Part shown: positions 42,549 through 53,276 of the stretch, one piece after another
Layout of the letters: each line of letters begins with the position of its first letter
Numbering within the stretch: position 1 is the stretch's first letter
Assembly: GCA_966212505.1 (NCBI GenBank)
Contig: CBIHRS010000012.1
Location: 1 to 64,000, forward strand
Source: CAMLIZ01 sp966212505
GTDB taxonomy: Bacteria; Pseudomonadota; Gammaproteobacteria; Burkholderiales; Burkholderiaceae_C
Direction of reading: 5' to 3'
DNA length: 64,000 nt
The notes under the pieces: generated by a model
What the model was told of the DNA's origin: nothing
What the model saw: the letters and a program-made list of their open reading frames with translations, nothing else
Databases searched by the model: none
Program-made: the position numbers and the translations under genes

Positions 42549-42905
42549 ATGGACCTGACCTCCTCCGCTCCGCTGTACCGCGTCGACAAGTTCATCGTGC
42601 CGCCGGCCGCCCTGCCGGTCTTCATGGCGCGGCTCGACCACACCCGCCGCGCGCTCGACGAACTGCCGGGCTGCCGGCAGAACCTGGTGCTGACACAGAC
42701 GGCCGGCCCTGGCGAGTTCAACGTGGTCACGATCGTCGAATGGGCCAGCCCGCAGGCGATGGCCGAGGCCAAGGCGGCGATGCAGGCGCGCTATGCGCAG
42801 GAAGGCTTCGACACCGCGGCCTTCCTTGCGAAGCTGGGCGTGCGCGCCGACCTGGCGGTGTATGCCCCCGCGGCGGCTTCGTCGTCAGCCCTTGTCGGCC
42901 GCTGA
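42549..42905 (+). CDS. Antibiotic biosynthesis monooxygenase (ABM) family protein
   Basis: A 118-aa ferredoxin-like protein with ABM hallmarks: YRVDKFIVPPAALPVFMARL (about 10-29), LPGCRQNLVLTQ and NVVTIVEWASPQAMAEAKAA (about 60-79). Probably a quinol or quinone monooxygenase in the redox-stress response, because it is under the SoxR promoter. The first 8 residues are variable. Confidence 0.88.
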   Translation: MDLTSSAPLYRVDKFIVPPAALPVFMARLDHTRRALDELPGCRQNLVLTQTAGPGEFNVVTIVEWASPQAMAEAKAAMQARYAQEGFDTAAFLAKLGVRADLAVYAPAAASSSALVGR

Positions 42906-43139
42906 GGCCTCGGGCTTCTGGCAGGCATGCAACGCGTCGAGCGCCACGTGCCATTGCTGGCCGGGGAACGCATCGGCGGTGATCCATGCGCCGGGGTCGC
43001 CGGTGGGCAGGCGCTTGACCTCGACCACCCGGGCTTCCACGATCCTCGGCTTGCTCAGTGAGGGCATGGGGGCATGCCAGCACACCTGGTCTCCGGGCGA
43101 CACGCTGGCCAACAGGGCGGCGATCATCATGTTCATCAC
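42885..43139 (-). CDS. Small predicted exported protein, unknown function
   Basis: An 84-aa protein whose first 14 residues (MMNMMIAALLASVS) could be a short signal peptide or membrane anchor. The rest (PIWxA-free, with CWHAPMPSLSKPRIVEARVV) has no recognisable domain. It overlaps the ABM gene 3' end by 21 bp. Codon use matches neighbours, which makes it plausible but not certain. Confidence 0.5.
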   Translation of the reverse strand: MMNMMIAALLASVSPGDQVCWHAPMPSLSKPRIVEARVVEVKRLPTGDPGAWITADAFPGQQWHVALDALHACQKPEASAADKG

Positions 43140-43239
43140 AGTCCTCCATCCATGCGCCTGTCCTGATGCAGGCTTTGCACGATCGTAAGAGGTTCGGCGG
43201 CGTTGCGCTTCCCCCTTAAGGAGGAGTCGCCAAGCCAGG

Positions 43240-43914
43240 CTACGCGGCGCTGCGCTCGGCGAGGAACACCGCCGCCTGCACGCGCGAGCTCAGCTGCAGC
43301 TTGCGCAGGATGTGCTGCACGTGGATCTTCACCGTGGTCTCGGCGATGGCCAGCGTGCGGGCGATCTCCTTGTTGCTCGCGCCGCGGGCGATCTCCTGCA
43401 GGATCTGCTGCTCCCGCGGCGACAGCGCAGCCAGCGGGTCGGCCGGTGTCGGCGCCACTGGCGCGGCCTCGGCCGCCGGCGCGTTCATCGCCTGGAAGGC
43501 GGTGACCAGCTTGCTCGTCATCTCCGGGCTCACCACCGACTCGCCGCGCACGGTGCGGCGGATGCTCTGCGCGAGCACATCGCCGTCCACCGTCTTCAGC
43601 ACGTAGCCCTGGGCGCCGGCGCGCAGTGCGCGCGCCAGGTCCTGCTCGTCTTCGCTGACGGTGAGCATCAGCACGCGCGCCGAGGGTGCGGCCTCCTTCA
43701 GGCCCGGCAGCGCATCGATGCCCAGCACGCCGGGCAGGTGGTTGTCGAGCAGGATCACGTCGGGCTGCAGCGCCTGCGCGCGGCGCTGGGCTTCGCCGGC
43801 ATCGCCGGCCTCGCCCACCACCTGCAGGTCGTCGTGCTGGGCCAGCAGCGCGATCAGGCCGCGGCGGAACAGGGTGTGGTCGTCAACGACCAGCAAGCGA
43901 ATCGGCGAGTTCAT
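43240..43914 (-). CDS. narL: Nitrate/nitrite response regulator NarL
   Basis: A 224-aa response regulator: receiver domain about 4-120 with phospho-acceptor Asp in VILLDNHLPGVLG (about 52-64), Lys in GYVLKTV, then a linker rich in Ala/Pro and a LuxR-type HTH about 155-220 (LSPREQQILQEIARGASNKE). It overlaps the 3' end of narX by 32 bp in a different frame. Likely activates nar and represses other anaerobic genes in nitrate. ATG 43914 (43920 possible). Confidence 0.92.
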   Translation of the reverse strand: MNSPIRLLVVDDHTLFRRGLIALLAQHDDLQVVGEAGDAGEAQRRAQALQPDVILLDNHLPGVLGIDALPGLKEAAPSARVLMLTVSEDEQDLARALRAGAQGYVLKTVDGDVLAQSIRRTVRGESVVSPEMTSKLVTAFQAMNAPAAEAAPVAPTPADPLAALSPREQQILQEIARGASNKEIARTLAIAETTVKIHVQHILRKLQLSSRVQAAVFLAERSAA

Positions 43915-45802
43915 GGGCATGTCCTGGAGCGTCGGTCGACGCGGTGGCGGCCAGCGTGGGCAGGTCCAGCGCGATGCGGGTGCCGGCAGTGGGCGACGAG
44001 TGGATCTCGACGCGGGCACCGATGCGCGCGGCCCGCTCGCGCATGATGCGCAGGCCCACATGGTTCTCGCTGCGCTCGGCCTGCGGGTCGAAGCCGATGC
44101 CGTCGTCGGCCACCTCGAAGCGCCAGTGCGGTGCCTGCTGCACGCGCAGCGTGACCTGCGTGGCCCTGGCGTGCTTGCGCACGTTGGAGAGCGCCTCCTG
44201 CACCACGTGCAGCACCTGGATCTGCACGTCGGCGGGCAGCGGCACGCCATGGCCTTCGTTGACCAGGTGGGTGCGCACCCCGGATTGGTGCTCGAACTTC
44301 TGCAGCGTGCTGCGCAGCGCGGGCTCGATGTCTTCGCTGCTGGCGCGGGTGCGGAAGTGCACCAGCAGCTCGCGCACGTCGCCGTAGCTCTCGCGCACGC
44401 CGGCATCCAGTTCGCCGAGCGTGCGCTCGATCGCGGCGCGGTCCTGCTGCTGCACGGCCTTGTGCAGCAGCGCGACCTGGATCTTCAGGAAGGCCAGCGA
44501 TTGCGCGATGGAGTCGTGCAGTTCCTGCGCGAGCAGGCCGCGCTCCTGCGCCACCGCGGCCTCCTTTTCGAGCGCCGTGGCGCGCAGGCTCTCGATGCCG
44601 CTGGCCAGGTGCGCGCCCAGGGTTTCGTACAGCGTACGCTCCTCGTCGCCGAACTCGCGCGCCTCGGCGAAGAACAGGTCGAGCTCGCCGAGCACGCGTT
44701 GCTGCAGCCTCACCGGCACGGTGAGCAGCGTGCGATAGCCCAGCTTGCCGCACTGCCCGCCGGCCGAAGGCTCGGCGGGGTGGATCGCGATCACGCGCAG
44801 CCCGGCCTGGCTGGAGGCCTGGCCGCAATGGCAGTCGCCGGCCGGCAGGCATTGCTCCGCCTGCATCAGGTCGGCGGGCAGTCCGTCGGCCGCCAGCATC
44901 AGGTAGCGCTCGTTGCTCTCGTCCGACCAGCGCACCGCCACGCCATCGGCCCGCGCGATGCGACGCACCAGCGCGGCAAAGCCCTGCGACAGCGCCGGCA
45001 GGCTCTCGGCCTGCGCGATGAAGGCGCTCACCTCGTACAGCGCGGCCAGCCGCTGGCGCTTGATCTCGAGGCCCGCGGTCTTCTCCTCGACCTTGGATTC
45101 GAGGTCGCGGTACAGCGCCTGCAGGTGTTCGGCCATCGAGTTGAAGCCTTCGGCCAGGCGGCCGAACTCGTCCTGCGTGCTGAGCACCACGCGGGCCGAG
45201 AAGTCGTTGTTGCTCACCTGCATGACGCCGCGCTGCAGGCGCTGCAGCGGATCGAGCACGAACAGGTAGCCGGTGTACAGAAAGGCCACCGCGCTGCCGA
45301 TGGCCAGCGCCACCAGCGTGAGCTGGAAGCCGCGCAGCACCGAGGTCCAGTAAGACACCTGCTGCTCGATGCTGCCGACGAAGCCGTCGACCAACGCCAC
45401 GAAGCCGTCGACCTGCCCGATCGACGGCGCGTCGCCGGTGGCCAGCCAGCCCAGGCGCAACGAGCGCCAGCGCTCGCGCACCGCCGCGAAGCCGGCCCGC
45501 GTGTCGTCGTTCCAGGGGATGAACAGCGGCCGCGACGGATCGCCGGTGCGCAGGCGCTCCAGGCTGGCATCGAGCGTCTCGACCGCGCCGCGGCGCTCCG
45601 CGGCATCGGCGCCCGACAGCGCGGCCAGCGTCATGCGGTAGCTCAGCATGCGCATGCGGCCCGCCTCGTTGACGGCCGCCGCCCCGCCTTCGAGCTGCCA
45701 GCTCACCCACAGCGTGAGCGCGATGGAGCCCAGGGCCAGCACCAGGAAGGCGAGGCCCACGGCCATCAGCTTCGAGGCCAGCGTCCAGCGGTTGAGGTTC
45801 AT
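43883..45802 (-). CDS. narX: Nitrate/nitrite sensor kinase NarX
   Basis: A 639-aa inner-membrane kinase. TM1 about 12-34, a periplasmic domain with the nitrate-binding P-box NEAGRMRMLSYRM (about 45-57), TM2 about 160-186, HAMP, a GAF-like module with four cysteines (CLPAGDCHC then QCGKLGY, about 320-355), as in NarX/NarQ, and the HisKA_3/HATPase part with H-box ELHDSIAQSLAFLKIQ (about 430) and DDGIGFDP. An FNR-type box ends 35 bp before its ATG. Confidence 0.95.
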   Translation of the reverse strand: MNLNRWTLASKLMAVGLAFLVLALGSIALTLWVSWQLEGGAAAVNEAGRMRMLSYRMTLAALSGADAAERRGAVETLDASLERLRTGDPSRPLFIPWNDDTRAGFAAVRERWRSLRLGWLATGDAPSIGQVDGFVALVDGFVGSIEQQVSYWTSVLRGFQLTLVALAIGSAVAFLYTGYLFVLDPLQRLQRGVMQVSNNDFSARVVLSTQDEFGRLAEGFNSMAEHLQALYRDLESKVEEKTAGLEIKRQRLAALYEVSAFIAQAESLPALSQGFAALVRRIARADGVAVRWSDESNERYLMLAADGLPADLMQAEQCLPAGDCHCGQASSQAGLRVIAIHPAEPSAGGQCGKLGYRTLLTVPVRLQQRVLGELDLFFAEAREFGDEERTLYETLGAHLASGIESLRATALEKEAAVAQERGLLAQELHDSIAQSLAFLKIQVALLHKAVQQQDRAAIERTLGELDAGVRESYGDVRELLVHFRTRASSEDIEPALRSTLQKFEHQSGVRTHLVNEGHGVPLPADVQIQVLHVVQEALSNVRKHARATQVTLRVQQAPHWRFEVADDGIGFDPQAERSENHVGLRIMRERAARIGARVEIHSSPTAGTRIALDLPTLAATASTDAPGHAHELADSLAGR

Positions 45803-45836
45803 GGCGGCACTCTAGGGCGGCGGCCCTGCCCGGCTC

Positions 45837-45850
45837 TTGACTTCCGTCAA
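45837..45850 (-). promoter_or_regulatory. FNR/Dnr-type box upstream of narX
   Basis: Perfect palindrome TTGACTTCCGTCAA (TTGAC-N4-GTCAA), between the moaA stop and narX. Its centre is 41-42 bp from the narX ATG, so class-II activation would give a leaderless or near-leaderless mRNA. Confidence 0.7.
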
Positions 45851-45865
45851 GCACGAGCCCGGGGA

Positions 45866-46972
<1,107 letters not shown>

Positions 46973-46982
46973 CGCGTCACCT

Positions 46983-47810
46983 TCAGCTCAGGGCGCCGGC
47001 CTGGCCGTTGACCATCGCCCCGCCCTTGCGCAGGCGGACGAAGGTCTCCAAGCGGGTCTCGCAGCGGCCGGTCTGCACCTCGGCCAAGCGACGCAGGCCG
47101 GGCACGTCGAGCAGGTCGATGGTGTAGCCGTGCACGTCGATCAACCCGAGCCGGCTCAGCTGACTGAGCGTGCGCGAGAAGGTCTCGGCCGTGGTGCCGA
47201 GCTGCAGCGCGATGGTGCGCTTGCGCTGGTGCAGCGACACCTCGCCACGCAGCTGGCCTTCGCCGGCGGGCAGCATGCGCGCATGCTCCAGCAGCCAGCC
47301 GGCACAGCGGGCCTGCACGTCCTTGGTCATCAGGCTGCGCGTGCCTTCCGTGAGCTGGCTCACCCGCCCTGCCAGCGCGGTGGCCAGCGCCGCCATCAGC
47401 TCCGGATGCTGGTTGCCGCAGTGCAGCACCGCGAACAGCGGCAGCTCCCACAGCACCGCCTCGGTCTGGCACACCGCATCCTCCAGGTAGGTGCCGTGCA
47501 GCCAGGCGCTGGCAACGTCGGCCCAGCTGCCCGCCTCCACCGAGTGGCTGTGCTGCCGCATGCCGACCTCGCCGCGCGTGCCCAGCGCCACGCTACCCGA
47601 GGCCACCAGCCAGAGCGAGCCGGCCGGCTCGCCGCGCGAGAGCAGCACCTTGCCGGCGGCATGGCGGTGTTCGATCGCGCAGGCGGCCAGCGCCAGCGCG
47701 GCGCGCTCGCTGGGTGCGGCGGGGCTGCAGGCCTGCGCGAGCAGGCTGGCAAAGCGTTCGGCCGCTGTGCGGCTGTGTCTCCTGTTGTCGATTGCGACTG
47801 CTGTGTCCAT
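46983..47810 (-). CDS. Crp/Fnr family regulator (Dnr/NarR-like)
   Basis: A 275-aa regulator: cyclic-nucleotide-type sensor barrel about 30-150, dimer helix, and HTH about 195-240. The recognition helix contains ETFSR, matching the E-x-x-S-R contact set of FNR, so it should bind TTGAT-type half sites. There is no N-terminal CxxxCxxC cluster, which argues against an oxygen-sensing FNR and for a Dnr/NarR-type nitrogen-oxide regulator. ATG 47810 chosen (47840 also possible); the first 120 bp of the longest frame contains its own FNR-type box. Confidence 0.85.
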   Translation of the reverse strand: MDTAVAIDNRRHSRTAAERFASLLAQACSPAAPSERAALALAACAIEHRHAAGKVLLSRGEPAGSLWLVASGSVALGTRGEVGMRQHSHSVEAGSWADVASAWLHGTYLEDAVCQTEAVLWELPLFAVLHCGNQHPELMAALATALAGRVSQLTEGTRSLMTKDVQARCAGWLLEHARMLPAGEGQLRGEVSLHQRKRTIALQLGTTAETFSRTLSQLSRLGLIDVHGYTIDLLDVPGLRRLAEVQTGRCETRLETFVRLRKGGAMVNGQAGALS

Positions 47811-47897
47811 CGTGACCTCGGCTGCAGATGTCGGTCCCATGCTCGCAGCGACAAGCCATAGGGTTTTGTGTTGTGACAAACGCGCCCCCGAGGCGGC

Positions 47898-47911
47898 TTG
47901 ATCTGCATCAG
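47898..47911. promoter_or_regulatory. FNR/Dnr-type box upstream of the Crp/Fnr gene and DUF3606 gene
   Basis: TTGATCTGCATCAG, nine of ten bases of TTGAT-N4-ATCAA. It can serve the minus-strand regulator (autoregulation) and the divergent DUF3606 gene; at -41.5 the mRNA leaders would be about 20-55 nt. Confidence 0.7.
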
Positions 47912-47965
47912 TTGCCGCGCACGGTACTTGCCGGAACTGCAATACCGCACCACAGGAGCATCACG

Positions 47966-48166
47966 ATGGCTGACTCGACGACGTCGCGCGGCGGTTCCGA
48001 CCGCCTGCGCATCAACATGCACCAGGGCTGGGAAGTCGACTACTGGACACGCAAGCTCGGCGTGTCGCGCGAGGAGCTGGCCAAGGCGATCGAGATCACC
48101 GGCGACCGCGCGCACGACGTGGCCGACTACCTGGCCAACGAAGGGCGGCCCGCCACCACCGAGTGA
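47966..48166 (+). CDS. DUF3606 family small protein
   Basis: A 66-aa protein matching DUF3606: DRLRINMHQGWEVDYWTRKL (about 12-31) and GVSREELAKAIEITGDRAHD. The fold is a short helical domain of unknown role. CAGGAG precedes ATG 47966. It shares the FNR-type box, so it may be induced anaerobically. Confidence 0.85.
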   Translation: MADSTTSRGGSDRLRINMHQGWEVDYWTRKLGVSREELAKAIEITGDRAHDVADYLANEGRPATTE

Positions 48167-48179
48167 TCCGGCATCAGCA

Positions 48180-50858
48180 TCAATAGGGCCGCGCCGACTG
48201 CAGGCGCGACAGCGCGCTGCGCGAATAGAAGGCTGCGCGCGAGCAGGCATCGAGCACCCGCAGCAGCTTGTCGAAATCGATCGGCTTGGTGAGGTACTCC
48301 TCGAAGCCTTCGTCGAGCGCCGCGCGGATCTGCTCGGGCAGCGCATCGGCCGACAGCGCCACCATGTGCATCGAGGCCGCCGGCACCTCCTGCCGGAGGC
48401 GGGCCGCCAGCTCGATGCCGGTCATGTCGCCCAGGTGCATGTCGACCAGCATCAGCTCGGGCGGCGACAGGCGCGCCATGCGCAGCGCGGTGGCGCCGTC
48501 GTGCGCGATGCGCAGCCGGATGCCGCTGCGCAGGGTGACCACCTGCCGCACGAGCTCGACGTTGACCTCGTTGTCCTCGACGTAGAGCACGTCCAGCCCC
48601 GGCAGGCAGCGGTCGTCGACCACACCTTCCGCGCGCGGCGCCTCGATGCGCGCATCGGCCTCCTGCCGCTGCAGCAGCGTCACCGTGGCCACCGTGCCGC
48701 GGCCGTGGGTGCTGGCGATGTTCAGCACCCCCTGCATCAGCTCGACGAGGTGGCGGGTGAGCACCAGGCCGATGCCGGTGCCCTCGATGGCCGAGCGCTC
48801 GGCGCCGAGCCGGTTGAAGGGCTCGAACAGGTGGGCCACCTGCTCCTCGGTCATCCCGATGCCGGTGTCGGCGATCACCAGCTTGCACACCGGGCCCGCG
48901 GGCCGCACGATCAGCTCGACCCGGCCGCCGCGAGGCGTGTACTTCACGGCATTGCTGAGCAGGTTGATCAGCACCTGGCGCAGCCGCACCTGGTCGGCCA
49001 GCACGCGCACCGGCCCGTCGGCGCCTGCGGTGGCCGCGTCGTCCACCGCGTCGGCCGCCATGTGCAGCGTCACGCCGCCTTCGCGCGCTGCCGACGCCAC
49101 CACCGACATCGCCTCGTCGCTGACCGAGAGCACGTCCACCGATTCGAGCGAGAGCGACATCTCGCCGGCCTCCACGCGCGACAGGTCGAGCACGTCGTTC
49201 ACCAGCGCCAGCAGGTGCCGGCCCGCGCTCTCGATACGGGCCACGCGCTCGGCGTTGCGCACGTCGAGCGGGCTCTGCCGGTCCAGGCTCATCAGCCGCG
49301 CGAAGCCCAGCACCGCGTTCAGCGGCGTGCGCAGCTCATGGCTCATGCGCGAGAGGAAGGTCATCTTCGCGCGGCTCGACGCCTCGATCGCCTGGCGCGC
49401 CTCGCGCTCGCGCCGCACCGCCTCTCGTTGGCTCATGTCGCGCAGGATGATCGTCGTCATCGCGCCCTGTTCCGATTCGAAGCTGGCCACCGACACCTCG
49501 GCCGGAAACACCTCGCCGTCGAAGCGCCGGCCCTGCACCTCATGGACCTTGCCGCCCGGCGCGGCAACGTCCGCCAGCACCGTGGCTTCGTCGAGCAGCT
49601 CGCCGATGCCGCGGCCGATCAGCTCCGAGGCCGGCGCGCGGAAGATGGTCTCGGCCGCGCGGTTGAAGAGCACGATGCGCCGGTTGGCATCGAGCGCGAT
49701 CACCGCATCGGCCACCGTGTCGACCAGCCGTGCCATGCGCGCCTCGGTCTTGCGCAGCGCATCACGGATGCGCACCTGCTCGCCGATGTCGAAGAAGGTG
49801 ACCACCACGCCCGACAGCGTGCCGCCCTGGTAGAACGGATGCGACCAGAACTCCACCCGCACGCTGCCGCCGCCGGCGGTGCGGAAGGTTTCCTCCGGCG
49901 CATGCGTGGCGCGCTGCAGCGCGAGCGAACGGCGCAGCGGGCACGATTCGCCGGCGCACGTGCCACCAGGATGCAGCAGCGCATGCATGTCGCGGCCCAC
50001 CACGTCGCCGGTCGCCTGCACGCCGAGCAGCTGCAGCGCCGACCGGTTGATGAAGGTGCAGCGCCCCTGCAGGTCCACGCCGAACAGGCCCTCGGCCGCG
50101 GAGTCGAGCAGCTGCTGCAGGAACTCGTGGCGCCGGCTGATCTCGAGCTCGGCACGGGCCCGCTCGCGCAGCCGCAGCCGCACCATCGCCACGCCGGCCG
50201 CGCCGAGCAGCGCCGCCGAGCACAGGTTGAGGCCCAGCAGCGAACGCCGCACTGCGCGCGAGGCATCGGCCAGCTCACGCGAGAACTCGAGTTCGAGCGC
50301 GGTCAGCCGCGCATTGATCTGCACCGAGCGGTCGCGCAGCTCGCCCATCGCCTCGGCGGAAGCGCCCTGCCGGACGGCAACGTGTGCCCGCTTCGCCAGA
50401 TCGAGCAGTTCCGCGATCGCGCGATCACCGGCCGACCACTGTGCGATCGCGCCCGCCATCCAGCTCGAACGGCCGAACCAGCGGTACAGCCACACCAGGC
50501 CGTCGATGTCCGACGGGCTGTTGCCGCCCTGCAGGAAACCGCTGCGCACCCGCGCCATGTCGGGTGACGGCTTCTCGAGCTCCTCTCGCGCCATGCGGTC
50601 GCCGAGCGGCCCCGCGAGCTCCGCCAGCACCTGCTGGTAATCCTCTTCGCGGTGCGACTGGAAGTAGTTGAGCAGCGCGATCTGCGCGCCCTTCTGGGCC
50701 TTGGAATACAGGCTCTCGCCGAGCACGTAGGCCCGCACCGCCGACAGCACCTCGATGCTGAACAGCGCCAGTCCGAACTGGCAGATGGTGACCGTGGCCA
50801 GCACCGCCACGATGTGCCACGAACGGTGACGCAGGCGGGATATCGCCCCGGAGCTCAT
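48180..50858 (-). CDS. Hybrid sensor histidine kinase (PAS-PAS-HisKA-HATPase-receiver)
   Basis: An 892-aa membrane kinase. TM1 about 15-40, an extracytoplasmic or helical sensor region to about 205, TM2 about 205-230, PAS1 about 245-365 (contains CxxxxCP in GTCAGESCPLRR), PAS2 about 380-490, H-box MSHELRTPLNAVLGF (about 510-524), HATPase (N-box INLLSNAVKY; DTGIGM; GTGIGLVL) and a C-terminal receiver with VDMHLGDMTG (phospho-Asp). It overlaps the upstream haem-oxygenase-fold gene by 4 bp (ATGA). Confidence 0.92.
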   Translation of the reverse strand: MSSGAISRLRHRSWHIVAVLATVTICQFGLALFSIEVLSAVRAYVLGESLYSKAQKGAQIALLNYFQSHREEDYQQVLAELAGPLGDRMAREELEKPSPDMARVRSGFLQGGNSPSDIDGLVWLYRWFGRSSWMAGAIAQWSAGDRAIAELLDLAKRAHVAVRQGASAEAMGELRDRSVQINARLTALELEFSRELADASRAVRRSLLGLNLCSAALLGAAGVAMVRLRLRERARAELEISRRHEFLQQLLDSAAEGLFGVDLQGRCTFINRSALQLLGVQATGDVVGRDMHALLHPGGTCAGESCPLRRSLALQRATHAPEETFRTAGGGSVRVEFWSHPFYQGGTLSGVVVTFFDIGEQVRIRDALRKTEARMARLVDTVADAVIALDANRRIVLFNRAAETIFRAPASELIGRGIGELLDEATVLADVAAPGGKVHEVQGRRFDGEVFPAEVSVASFESEQGAMTTIILRDMSQREAVRREREARQAIEASSRAKMTFLSRMSHELRTPLNAVLGFARLMSLDRQSPLDVRNAERVARIESAGRHLLALVNDVLDLSRVEAGEMSLSLESVDVLSVSDEAMSVVASAAREGGVTLHMAADAVDDAATAGADGPVRVLADQVRLRQVLINLLSNAVKYTPRGGRVELIVRPAGPVCKLVIADTGIGMTEEQVAHLFEPFNRLGAERSAIEGTGIGLVLTRHLVELMQGVLNIASTHGRGTVATVTLLQRQEADARIEAPRAEGVVDDRCLPGLDVLYVEDNEVNVELVRQVVTLRSGIRLRIAHDGATALRMARLSPPELMLVDMHLGDMTGIELAARLRQEVPAASMHMVALSADALPEQIRAALDEGFEEYLTKPIDFDKLLRVLDACSRAAFYSRSALSRLQSARPY

Positions 50859-51661
50859 GCCCGCTCGCAATGCACCGGATAGCCGCGTTCAGGCTCGAGC
50901 ACCGGCGGAGAGACCACGGTGGAAGCCTTCAGGCACTGGTCGAGCGCCATGCGCATGTAGCCGTAGCTGGTGAGCACGCGCTGGCGTATCAGCTCGAAGT
51001 AGCGGCGCGTGGGGTTGGTGCCGACCAGCGTGCAGACGATCTCCAGCGCCTCCCACGGATGGGTGTCGTCGTACTTCGCATGCAGCTTCAGCCACTTCAT
51101 CGCCTTGGCGCGCACCTCGGGCGCGAAGGTGTTCTCGTAGGTGTCGCTCGAGCAGACGAAGGTCGACCAGTCGCCGGTCACGCCTTCGATCGCGTAGTTG
51201 GTGGCGGCCATGCCGGCGGCCAGCGAATCGCGCTCGCAGGTGTGCCAGCACCAGTGCGCCAGCGCATGGGCCTCCGGCGGAACGTCGCCGTAGATCAGGT
51301 CTTCCTTCTTCAGGCCGCTGGCGAGCGCCCATTCGATCCAGTGGTCGGCATGGTTCTGCTCGACGCGGATGTTGCGGATCAGGTAGCGCCGCGCCTCCTC
51401 GTGCGCGCGGGCGCGGCCGAGCTGCACCTTGAGCAGGTTCAGCGCCATGTACTGCGGAAACTGCTCGATCACCGGCCACACGGCCACCAGGAACATGCTG
51501 GTCTGGCCGGGGCTGAGCTCGCCGTCGCGCATCAGCCGGAACAGCTCGTGCGCAGCCACGCGCTCGCGCGCCTGCGCGCAGTCGTCTGCCAGGTCCTGAG
51601 CCCAGCGCGGATAGGCGCGGATGTCCTGCAGGTCACCGCGCCTGACGAACGTGTCGTCCAT
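50855..51661 (-). CDS. Haem-oxygenase-fold, iron-containing redox enzyme-like protein
   Basis: A 268-aa all-helical protein of the TenA/PqqC/haem-oxygenase superfamily. Candidate iron ligands: VEQNHADHWIEWA (about 99-111) with Glu and two His, IEGVTGDWS with Glu, and LKLHAKYDDTHPWEALE (about 195-211) with His and Asp, the layout of diiron oxidase-type members. Reaction unknown. It is coupled to the hybrid histidine kinase, which may respond to its product or substrate. Confidence 0.75.
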   Translation of the reverse strand: MDDTFVRRGDLQDIRAYPRWAQDLADDCAQARERVAAHELFRLMRDGELSPGQTSMFLVAVWPVIEQFPQYMALNLLKVQLGRARAHEEARRYLIRNIRVEQNHADHWIEWALASGLKKEDLIYGDVPPEAHALAHWCWHTCERDSLAAGMAATNYAIEGVTGDWSTFVCSSDTYENTFAPEVRAKAMKWLKLHAKYDDTHPWEALEIVCTLVGTNPTRRYFELIRQRVLTSYGYMRMALDQCLKASTVVSPPVLEPERGYPVHCERA

Positions 51662-51841
51662 GTCATACCTCCCTTGCGGTACAGACATCGCGAACTTGTC
51701 CGGGCAGTATGAGACAGCCGCGGCAGGACTGCACGCATCCTCAGTCGTTATGAGGGAATCCACCAAGCTGCTGCGCGCCGCGCATGAAGACGGGAGCGAA
51801 CGGCGTATGCTGCACCTCGCTTGATCAGCCAACCCTGCAAC

Positions 51842-51874
51842 GCCCCTCGGGCCACCAGCCTGCCGGGGCTTTTT
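51842..51874 (+). terminator. Intrinsic terminator-like hairpin inside the cystathionine beta-synthase leader (possible attenuator)
   Basis: GCCCC (51842-51846) pairs with GGGGC (51865-51869), an inner stem GGC/GCC (50-52 with 58-60) extends it, and a run of five T follows (51870-51874). It ends only 16 bp before the start codon at 51891, so it would cut the transcript unless antiterminated. An upstream open frame beginning ATG 51784 carries adjacent Cys codons at 51808-51813. Confidence 0.55.
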
Positions 51875-51890
51875 GCGAAAGCGAGACGCC

Positions 51891-53272
<1,382 letters not shown>

Positions 53273-53276
<4 letters not shown>

